A stretch of 64,000 nt of DNA from assembly GCA_016719535.1 (NCBI GenBank), contig JADJYX010000020.1, positions 124,001-188,000 on the forward strand, read 5' to 3'. Every line of letters begins with the position of its first letter. Positions within the stretch are counted from its first letter, which is position 1. The DNA comes from Rubrivivax sp. Lineage in GTDB: Bacteria; Pseudomonadota; Gammaproteobacteria; Burkholderiales; Burkholderiaceae_C. Positions 58,278-64,000 of this stretch are shown here, in pieces. Position numbers and translations under genes: made by a program. The notes under the pieces were generated by a model. It was not told the origin of the DNA, made no database searches, and worked only from the letters and a program-made list of their open reading frames with translations.

Positions 58278-59237
58278 TCAGGACATGCGCCCATGCGCAC
58301 GCGCACGGGCGAGCACGTCGGCCAGCGACGGCCAGCCGCCGGCATCGCCACGTGCGAACCGCACCGTGGGGCCGATGGCGCCCCAGCGAGCGGGATCGGT
58401 CGGTCCCAGCACCGACAGCAGCGGTGCCCCCACCGCAGCGGCCATGTGGCCCGGTCCGGTGTCGTTGGCGATGACGAGTGCCGCGTCGCGCAGCAGCACC
58501 GCATAGGCGCCGAGGCCGACACCGCGTGCCACGCGGCAGCTGCCGTAGTCGCGCAGCGCGATCGCCGTCTCTTCGCCCGGGCCGGGGCAGATCAGCACGT
58601 CTCGCCCCAATGGGGGGAGCGCCTCGGCCACCAGGCGGGGAAATTCGGGCCAGCATTTGTCGAGCTTCTCGAAAGTGCCGCCGGCGAAGGGGCAGACGAC
58701 GAGGTAACCCGGCCGCAGGCCCAGCTGCTCGCGCAGCGTGCAGGCCTGCGCCTCGTGCTGCGGTGCCGTGCGCAGCGTGATGCGGCCGGGTGCCGGGGCC
58801 GGCTGTTCCAGCAGCGCGGACCCCAGCTCCCAGTAGACCGCCATCTCGTGTTGCGTGGCCGTGCGCGGCAGCGCGCGCTGCAGCAGCCAGCCGCGGCCCT
58901 CGTGGCGGTAGCCGATCGCGCGCAGGCCGGCCAACCGCATCTCCAGCGCACTGGAAAACGAATAGGGCAGGGTGACGGCATTGATGCGACGCTCGAAACC
59001 CGGGTCGGCCGCGCGCGCCTGCAGGCGCAGGCGGTGCAACTGCGCGGTGCGTTCGCGCACCGTGGCGGGCAGGGTCTCGACCGCCCAGCCATGGCCGGCC
59101 AGCAGGTCGCGCGCCCAGCCCTTTCCCAGCAGTTGCAGCTGGTAGCCGGCGTCTTCGAGGCGTTGCAGCAGCGGGATGCCGAGGACGACGTCACCCACCC
59201 AGTTGCGCAGGCGGACGATCAGCGGGCGGGAGGGCAT
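58278..59237 (-). CDS. glycosyltransferase family 9 (ADP-heptose:LPS heptosyltransferase-like)
   Basis: A 319-residue GT9 enzyme. Starts MPSRPLIVRLRNWVGDVVLGIPLL, the N-terminal acceptor-domain signature (shown as RLRNWVGDVVLG); the donor domain has CPFAGGTFEKLDKCWPEF and NDTGPGHMAAAVGAPLLSVLG. It probably adds heptose to the LPS inner core (WaaF/WaaQ-like). The start at 59237 is preferred because the longer open frame upstream has no similarity. It is divergent from the DUF4254 gene across 58 bp, and waaC follows that gene. Confidence 0.87.
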   Translation of the reverse strand: MPSRPLIVRLRNWVGDVVLGIPLLQRLEDAGYQLQLLGKGWARDLLAGHGWAVETLPATVRERTAQLHRLRLQARAADPGFERRINAVTLPYSFSSALEMRLAGLRAIGYRHEGRGWLLQRALPRTATQHEMAVYWELGSALLEQPAPAPGRITLRTAPQHEAQACTLREQLGLRPGYLVVCPFAGGTFEKLDKCWPEFPRLVAEALPPLGRDVLICPGPGEETAIALRDYGSCRVARGVGLGAYAVLLRDAALVIANDTGPGHMAAAVGAPLLSVLGPTDPARWGAIGPTVRFARGDAGGWPSLADVLARARAHGRMS

Positions 59238-59295
59238 GGCGCAGATAATGGGCGACGATTCTGCCAGCGCCTGAGCGTCGCAAGCGCCACCACCG

Positions 59296-59958
59296 ATGTC
59301 CGATCCCATGCCGGCCCCACCCATCCTCGCCCAGGACGTCATCGCCCTGCACGACCGCCTGCTGGCCGCGCCCGGCTGGCCACGGCAGGAGCCGGCCGCG
59401 CCGGCCACGCCGCTGTGGCAATCGGTGCAGGCCAACCATCGAAACAACTGCCTGCTGTGGGCGCAAGAGGACCTGGCGCGCCGCACCACGGTGGCCGACG
59501 CCGAGATCGCGGCCAACAAGCGCGCCATCGATCGCTGCAACCAGGCGCGCAACGATGCCACCGAGCGTGTGGACGAACTGCTGCTGGTGGCGTTGCAGCT
59601 GGTCGACGAGGCCTCGGCGCGGTCCGATGCGCCGCTGTCCACCGTGCCTGCGGGCGCGCGCCTGAACAGCGAGACCGCCGGCAGCATGATCGACCGCCTG
59701 TCGATCCTGGCGCTGAAGGTGAAGGCCATGCGCGAGCAGACGGCGCGCGACGATGTCGACGAAGCCCACCGTGCCGCCAGCCGCATCAAGCTCGAGCGGC
59801 TGCAGCAGCAGCGCCTGGACCTGGGCGGCTGCCTCGATGCGCTCATCGCCGACGCCATCGCCGGCCGGGCCTATTTCAAGGTCTACCGCCAGTTCAAGAT
59901 GTACAACGACCCGCGCTTCAACCCCGCCCTGGTGGCGGAACGGCAGGCACGCGGGTGA
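59296..59958 (+). CDS. DUF4254 family protein
   Basis: A 220-residue, mostly helical protein of the DUF4254 family. Characteristic segments are NHRNNCLLWAQEDLARR, IDRCNQARNDATERVDE and LNSETAGSMIDRLSILALKVKAM. The family occurs next to LPS heptosyltransferase genes in many Gram-negative bacteria, and here it overlaps waaC (GTGA), so it is coupled to it. A role in LPS core assembly is inferred from context; no catalytic motif is known to me. Confidence 0.87.
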   Translation: MSDPMPAPPILAQDVIALHDRLLAAPGWPRQEPAAPATPLWQSVQANHRNNCLLWAQEDLARRTTVADAEIAANKRAIDRCNQARNDATERVDELLLVALQLVDEASARSDAPLSTVPAGARLNSETAGSMIDRLSILALKVKAMREQTARDDVDEAHRAASRIKLERLQQQRLDLGGCLDALIADAIAGRAYFKVYRQFKMYNDPRFNPALVAERQARG

Positions 59959-60905
59959 GGCTGCTGATCGTCAAGACCTCGTCGATGGGTGACGTGGTGC
60001 ATGCGCTGCCGGCGCTGACCGATGCGCTGCGCGCGGTGCCAGGCCTGGCGGTGGACTGGCTGGTCGAGCAACCCTTCGCCGCCATCCCGGCGCTGCACCC
60101 GGGCGTGCAGCGCGTGCTGCCGATCGCCTGGCGCAAGTGGCGCAAGAAGCTGCTGCAGCGCGACACCTGGGCCGCGATGGGCGCGCTGCGGGCGCAGCTG
60201 CGGGCGCAGCCCTACGACCTCGTCCTCGACCTGCAGGGGCTGCTGAAGAGCGCGTTGTGGGCGCGCCAGGCCATCGGCCCGCTGGCCGGCTACGACCGCG
60301 CCAGTGCGCGCGAGCCGCTGGCCAGCTGGCTGTATGCGCGCCGTGCCGCGGTCGGGCGTGACCTGCATGCGGTCGATCGTTGCCGGCGACTGGCGGCGGC
60401 CCACCTGGGCTATCCGCTGCCGGCCACGCCGCCGGACTTCGGACTGCTGCCGCCGGGGCCATCGTGGCCGACGCCCGAGCGCTACGCGGTGCTCATTCCC
60501 AACGCCAGCCGGCCCGAGAAGCTGTGGCCCGAGGCGCGCTGGGTGGCGGTCGGCAAGCGGCTGCTCGACCGCGGCTGGACACCGGTGGTGCTGTGGGGCA
60601 GCCCGGCCGAGCAGACGCTGGCCGAGCGCATCGCCGCCGGCTGCAGCGGCGAGGTGCCGCCCTTCCTGAAGGTCGGCGAGATGGCGGCCGTGCTGGCCGG
60701 TGCGCAGTGCATCGTTGGCCTGGACACCGGCTTCACGCACCTGGGTGCGGCGCTGGGGCGGCCGACGATCGGCATCTATTGCGACCACGAACCCGGCCTG
60801 GCCGGCGTCACCGGGCCGGGCCCGGTGGCCAGCATCGGCGGCAAGGGGCAGGTGCCGAAGCAGGCCGAGGTGCTGGCCTTGCTCGATGCTCAACGGGGCG
60901 GTTAG
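59955..60905 (+). CDS. waaC: LPS heptosyltransferase I WaaC
   Basis: A 316-residue GT9 enzyme with a GTG start overlapping the DUF4254 stop. N-terminal RLLIVKTSSMGDVVHALPAL is the classic WaaC opening (landmark SSMGDVVHALPA); the donor-binding block is GLDTGFTHLGAALGRPTIGIYC near residues 253-275, with VLIPNASRPEKLWPE earlier. WaaC transfers the first L,D-heptose to Kdo of lipid A-Kdo2 on the cytoplasmic face of the inner membrane. It converges with lapB, whose product regulates LPS synthesis. Confidence 0.93.
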   Translation: MRLLIVKTSSMGDVVHALPALTDALRAVPGLAVDWLVEQPFAAIPALHPGVQRVLPIAWRKWRKKLLQRDTWAAMGALRAQLRAQPYDLVLDLQGLLKSALWARQAIGPLAGYDRASAREPLASWLYARRAAVGRDLHAVDRCRRLAAAHLGYPLPATPPDFGLLPPGPSWPTPERYAVLIPNASRPEKLWPEARWVAVGKRLLDRGWTPVVLWGSPAEQTLAERIAAGCSGEVPPFLKVGEMAAVLAGAQCIVGLDTGFTHLGAALGRPTIGIYCDHEPGLAGVTGPGPVASIGGKGQVPKQAEVLALLDAQRGG

Positions 60906-60975
60906 CGGGGACTGAACCCGGTCCGGGACGCTCCCCCCTGCCGGGGGCGCCGGCCCGCAGCAGGCCCGCAGGGGG

Positions 60976-62127
60976 CTACTGTTCCTCGATGCGCCGCGGC
61001 GGGTAGCTGTCCCAGCCCAGGCAGCCGGGGCATTGCCAGAACCAGTGCTGGGCCTCGAAGCCGCAGGCGGCGCAGCGGTAGCGCTGCAGCGGCTTGGCCG
61101 CGGTGGCCAGCGCCTGGCGCAGCGCGGGCAGGGTGTCGGCATCGATCGTGCCCGGGCCGCCGGCCAGCAGGTCCAGCGCCGCCGACAGCGTGGGCTGCTG
61201 GCGCAGCAGGGCCAGCAGCCGCTCGCGGGCCGCGGCGGGATCGTCGGGTTGCAGCCGCGCCAGTGCGCGCAGCAGGTCGATCCCCGGTTCGTGACGCGCC
61301 AGCTCGGTCAGGGCCGCGCGAGCTTCGGCGGCGCGGCCGGCGGCTGCCGCGGCGTCGGCATAGTCCGCCGCCACCAGCGCGAAGCTGGCCGGCCGCACGC
61401 GGCGCAATTCGTCCCACGCGACCAGGGCTTCCAGCGGCCGGCCCTGGCGCGCCAGCCGGCGCCCGCTCATCACCAGCGCGCGCGCGGCCGTGGGTTCGGC
61501 CTGGCGCGCGCGCTGCAGGGCCCGGTCGGCGGCCGCGGCCTCGCCGCGGTCGTCGGCAGCCTGGGCCAGCTCGCACCAGTAATGCGCCACGCGCGTGGCC
61601 AGCGAGGCACCCCCGGTGGCCTCGATGCGGGCGGCGATGTCGATGGCGCGCTGCCAGTCGCGCGAGCGCTCGTACAAGGTCAGCAGCGCCAGTTGCGCCT
61701 CGGCCTGATAGGGGGTGCCGTCCAGTGCCAGGAAGGCCTGCTCGGCGCGGTCGAAGAGGCCGGCCTTGATGAAGTCCTGCGCCAGTGCGTGCTGCGCGCG
61801 GTCACGCTCGGTGGCTGGCAGGTCGGCACGCTGCAGCAGGTGCTGGTGCACGCGCACGGCGCGCTCGAATTCGCCACGGCGGCGGAACAGGTTGCCCAGC
61901 GCGAAATGCAACTCGGTGGTGTCGGGGTCGTTCTGCACCGCCTCGATGAAGGCGTCGATGGCCTTGTCCTGCTGTTCGTTGAGCAGCAGGTTCAGGCCCT
62001 TGAAATAGGCGCGCGGTGCGTCGCGGCTGTCGCGCCGGAACTGCCGCAGGTCGAAGCGCGAGGCCAGCCAGCCCAGGCCGAAGGCCACCGGCAGGCCGAT
62101 CAGCAGCCACTGCAGGTCGAAGTCCAT
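60976..62127 (-). CDS. lapB: LPS assembly protein LapB (YciM)
   Basis: A 383-residue TPR protein anchored by an N-terminal transmembrane helix (residues about 6-22, WLLIGLPVAFGLGWLAS). About nine TPR units follow (for example AIDAFIEAVQNDPDTTELHFALG), and the C-terminus carries the rubredoxin-like metal site C352-x2-C355 ... C366-x2-C369. LapB controls the amount of LpxC through FtsH and YejM. It lies 19 bp after lapA in a reverse-strand run from rpsA. Confidence 0.94.
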   Translation of the reverse strand: MDFDLQWLLIGLPVAFGLGWLASRFDLRQFRRDSRDAPRAYFKGLNLLLNEQQDKAIDAFIEAVQNDPDTTELHFALGNLFRRRGEFERAVRVHQHLLQRADLPATERDRAQHALAQDFIKAGLFDRAEQAFLALDGTPYQAEAQLALLTLYERSRDWQRAIDIAARIEATGGASLATRVAHYWCELAQAADDRGEAAAADRALQRARQAEPTAARALVMSGRRLARQGRPLEALVAWDELRRVRPASFALVAADYADAAAAAGRAAEARAALTELARHEPGIDLLRALARLQPDDPAAARERLLALLRQQPTLSAALDLLAGGPGTIDADTLPALRQALATAAKPLQRYRCAACGFEAQHWFWQCPGCLGWDSYPPRRIEEQ

Positions 62128-62146
62128 CAGGCGGCGGGGCGCGCGG

Positions 62147-62461
62147 TCAAGAGCCCAGGCCTTCGCGCGGCGGGTGCTCGGCGCCGAAGTCGGACAGCGC
62201 GCCGGTGGCGGCGGTGGCGGCGGGCGCGATGGCCGGCTGCACCTGGCGCGCCTGGCGGCGGTGCTTCCACCAGGCCGGCACCATGGCCAGCACGCCCAGC
62301 GCGCAGCCCAGGCCGAACGCCACCAGCACGACGATCACCAGCGGTGCCTGCCACTGCACGCCGAAGAACCAGTGGACGGTGGCCGAGTGCAGGTTGTTCA
62401 GCGCGAAGGCGAACAGGGTGAAGAAGAGGAAGGCCCGGAACAGCCACACGAGGATGCGCAT
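62147..62461 (-). CDS. lapA: LapA (YciS) membrane protein, DUF1049
   Basis: A 104-residue protein with two transmembrane segments (residues about 4-24 and 40-63) joined by a short loop containing NNLHSATVHWFFGVQ. The cytoplasmic tail after WWKHRRQAR is low complexity. LapA and LapB work together in LPS export and LpxC regulation. It is encoded between ihfB and lapB, as in many beta- and gammaproteobacteria. Confidence 0.92.
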   Translation of the reverse strand: MRILVWLFRAFLFFTLFAFALNNLHSATVHWFFGVQWQAPLVIVVLVAFGLGCALGVLAMVPAWWKHRRQARQVQPAIAPAATAATGALSDFGAEHPPREGLGS

Positions 62462-62493
62462 GCGTGCTCGATTGTAGGAGCCCGGAAATGAAT

Positions 62494-62518
62494 GAAGGGC
62501 GCCCGACGGGCGCCCTTC
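62494..62518 (-). terminator. hairpin between ihfB and lapA
   Basis: A perfect 12-bp inverted repeat, GAAGGGCGCCCG/CGGGCGCCCTTC, with one unpaired base, followed on the reverse strand by ATTCATTT. The T-run is interrupted, so it is a weak intrinsic terminator or a processing/attenuation hairpin between ihfB and lapAB. Confidence 0.5.
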
Positions 62519-62534
62519 GTGGGATGCCGGCGCA

Positions 62535-62855
62535 TCAGTCGCGCAGGCGATCGAGGCGGTCGTCGTCGTCCGCCGGCGGACAGTCCACCGCTTCGCGCAA
62601 GGCCTTGCCCGGCTTGAAGTGGGGCACCAGCTTCTCGGGGATCAGCACCTGCGCACCGCTGCGCGGGTTGCGGCCCATGCGCGGCGGGCGGCGGTTGATC
62701 GAGAAGCTGCCGAAGCCGCGGATCTCGATGCGGTAGCCGCGCGCCAGCGCGTCGGACATCGCGTCGAGCATGGTCTTGACCGCAAACTCGGTGTCGCGCT
62801 GCGTGAGCTGCGAGAAGCGTTCGGCGAGTCGGGTGACGAGGTCGGAGCGCGTCAT
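62535..62855 (-). CDS. ihfB: integration host factor subunit beta
   Basis: A 106-residue HU/IHF family DNA-bending protein. The N-terminus MTRSDLVTRLAERF and the conserved arm IEIRGFGSFSINRRPPRMGRNPRSG carry the Pro that intercalates between base pairs. The C-terminal extension after PGKALREAV is longer than in E. coli IHF-beta and acidic (DDDDRLDRLRD). It pairs with IHF-alpha (not in this window). It follows rpsA on the same strand, as is standard. Confidence 0.95.
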   Translation of the reverse strand: MTRSDLVTRLAERFSQLTQRDTEFAVKTMLDAMSDALARGYRIEIRGFGSFSINRRPPRMGRNPRSGAQVLIPEKLVPHFKPGKALREAVDCPPADDDDRLDRLRD

Positions 62856-62903
62856 GGGTGCAGGCGTTGGACATGCCGGGCGCAGCCGGCGGGCTGGCGC
62901 ATC

Positions 62904-62928
62904 GCGTCGGGGCCGCAGGCCCCGACGC
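62904..62928 (-). terminator. hairpin between rpsA and ihfB
   Basis: A perfect 11-bp stem GCGTCGGGGCC/GGCCCCGACGC with a 3-nt loop, in the 92-bp gap after the rpsA stop. No T-run follows, so it may be an attenuator, a processing site or a Rho-dependent pause rather than a full terminator. Confidence 0.45.
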
Positions 62929-62947
62929 CACGCTCAGGCGAGTGTGC

Positions 62948-64000
62948 TCACTCGTTGCCCTTGTCCAGCTTGGCGCGCAGCAGCGCGCCCAGGCTGGTGG
63001 TGCCGGCGTTCTCGCGCTCGCTGGTCTGCGACAGGCGCTGCATGGCCTGCTGCTCGTCGGCGTTGTCCTTGGCCTTGATGGACAGCTGGATCGAGCGCAT
63101 CTTGCGGTCGACGTTGATGACCATCACCGAGACTTCGTCGCCTTCCTTGAGCACGTTGCGCGCATCTTCCACGCGGTCGCGGCTGATCTCGGAAGCCCGC
63201 AGGTAGCCGGTGACGTCGTCGTTGAGCTGGATCTCGGCACCGCGCGGGTCGACGCTCTTGACCTTGCCGGTGACGACGGCACCGCGGTCGTTCAGCGTGG
63301 TGAAGCTGGTGAACGGGTCGATGTCGAGCTGCTTGATGCCCAGGCTGATGCGCTCGCGTTCCACGTCGATGGCCAGCACGACGGCTTCGACGTCCTGCCC
63401 CTTCTTGTAGTTGCGCACGGCCGTCTCGCCCGGCTCGTGCCACGACAGGTCGGACAGGTGCACCAGGCCGTCGATGCCGGCGGTCAGGCCGACGAAGACG
63501 CCGAAATCGGTGATCGACTTGACCGGGCCCTTGACCTTGTCGCCGCGCTTGACGTTGGCGCTGAACTCTTCCCAGGGGTTGGCCTTGCACTGCTTCATGC
63601 CCAGGCTGATGCGGCGCTTGTCCTCGTCGATCTCGAGCACCATGACCTCGACCTCGTCGCCCAGGCTCACCACCTTGGCGGGGGCGACGTTCTTGTTGGT
63701 CCAGTCCATCTCGGAGACGTGCACCAAGCCCTCGATGCCGGGCTCGATCTCGACGAAGGCGCCGTAGTCGGCGATGTTGGTGACCTTGCCGAACAGCCGC
63801 GTGCCGGTCGGGTAGCGGCGCGACACGCCGTGCCACGGGTCGTCGCCCAGCTGCTTGATGCCCAGGCTGACGCGGTTCTTCTCGGCGTCGAACTTCAGCA
63901 CCTTGGCCTGCAGTTCCTGGCCCACCTGCACCACCTCGCTCGGGTGGCGCACGCGGCGCCAGGCCATGTCGGTGATGTGCAGCAGGCCGTCGATGCCGCC
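62948..64000 (-). CDS. rpsA: 30S ribosomal protein S1, C-terminal part
   Basis: The frame enters from the right edge and ends at 62948, so about 350 C-terminal residues of a roughly 560-residue protein are visible. At least four S1 (OB-fold) repeats are recognisable by G-x-V-x-x-I-x-x-(Y/F)-G-A/V-F-V and G-L-(V/L)-H-x-S patterns (for example VTNIADYGAFVEI and GLVHVSEMDW; VKSITDFGVFVGL and GLVHLSDLSW). S1 helps recruit mRNA to the 30S subunit. ihfB follows 92 bp downstream. Confidence 0.97.
   Translation of the reverse strand, partial: GGIDGLLHITDMAWRRVRHPSEVVQVGQELQAKVLKFDAEKNRVSLGIKQLGDDPWHGVSRRYPTGTRLFGKVTNIADYGAFVEIEPGIEGLVHVSEMDWTNKNVAPAKVVSLGDEVEVMVLEIDEDKRRISLGMKQCKANPWEEFSANVKRGDKVKGPVKSITDFGVFVGLTAGIDGLVHLSDLSWHEPGETAVRNYKKGQDVEAVVLAIDVERERISLGIKQLDIDPFTSFTTLNDRGAVVTGKVKSVDPRGAEIQLNDDVTGYLRASEISRDRVEDARNVLKEGDEVSVMVINVDRKMRSIQLSIKAKDNADEQQAMQRLSQTSERENAGTTSLGALLRAKLDKGNE

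Overview
The window is about 70% GC, with tightly packed genes, ATGA/GTGA stop-start overlaps and strong G/C preference at third codon positions. The gene content (replicative DnaE with ImuA/ImuB, an rpsA-ihfB-lapA-lapB-waaC block, the DUF4254 gene, a rubrerythrin/CCG-oxidoreductase/DUF3501 trio, PQQ alcohol dehydrogenase with its own cytochrome c) points to a betaproteobacterium of the order Burkholderiales, probably in the Rubrivivax/Leptothrix/Ideonella neighbourhood. The genus is an inference from gene families only; no rRNA is present.

Layout. 1-3.9 kb: end of a PQQ alcohol dehydrogenase and its cytochrome c, then a reverse-strand sugar-acid set (ferredoxin, L-arabinonate-type dehydratase, RraA-like aldolase). 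4.1-17.6 kb: a reverse-strand DNA-repair block, recC-recB-recD followed by an SbcD/YhaO-like nuclease and an SbcC/YhaN-like ATPase, with an orphan possible glycosylase-fold gene at its distal end. 17.6-21.7 kb: beta-carbonic anhydrase, then a decayed stretch holding a frameshifted molbindin, an intact ModA-like binding protein without permease or ATPase, and a broken beta/gamma-crystallin-like gene. 21.7-26.8 kb: pyruvyl-transferase family protein, an aldehyde dehydrogenase/aminotransferase pair, a 26-residue stump of a glutamine amidotransferase, and a MOSC protein. 26.8-28.4 kb: gene fragments (a GlpQ-like phosphodiesterase and the Wadjet component JetA/DUF3375) beside a tRNA-Ala(CGC) and its terminator. 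28.5-37.6 kb: hydrolase, rubrerythrin cassette, RarD, phosphoribosyltransferase, M48 protease, an unrecognised protein, and a MoaD-like/BNR-repeat pair. 37.8-38.2 kb: about 450 bp of nearly pure G inside an open frame, most likely a sequence artefact. 38.5-45 kb: hydrolases, a large unrecognised protein, YchJ. 45.1-48.7 kb: an SOS box driving imuA-imuB with no imuC, then mazEF with a probable operator and a remnant spacer with a long palindrome. 48.7-57.8 kb: molybdopterin oxidoreductase, hydrolase, TrhO, DnaE, patatin. 57.8-64 kb: HhH protein, LPS heptosyltransferases with DUF4254, LapB, LapA, IHF-beta and the C-terminal part of ribosomal protein S1.

Taken together, the window is a chromosomal core region rich in DNA replication and repair functions (RecBCD, SbcCD-like, ImuAB, DnaE) and LPS assembly control (WaaC, LapAB), broken by two patches of gene decay (18.3-21.1 kb and 25.9-28.3 kb). 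I found no intact new multi-gene system. The strongest leads are the JetA (Wadjet) remnant next to a tRNA, the imuAB cassette lacking its polymerase, two unrecognised proteins (334 and 617 residues), and the poly-G tract, which needs resequencing before anything is built on it.
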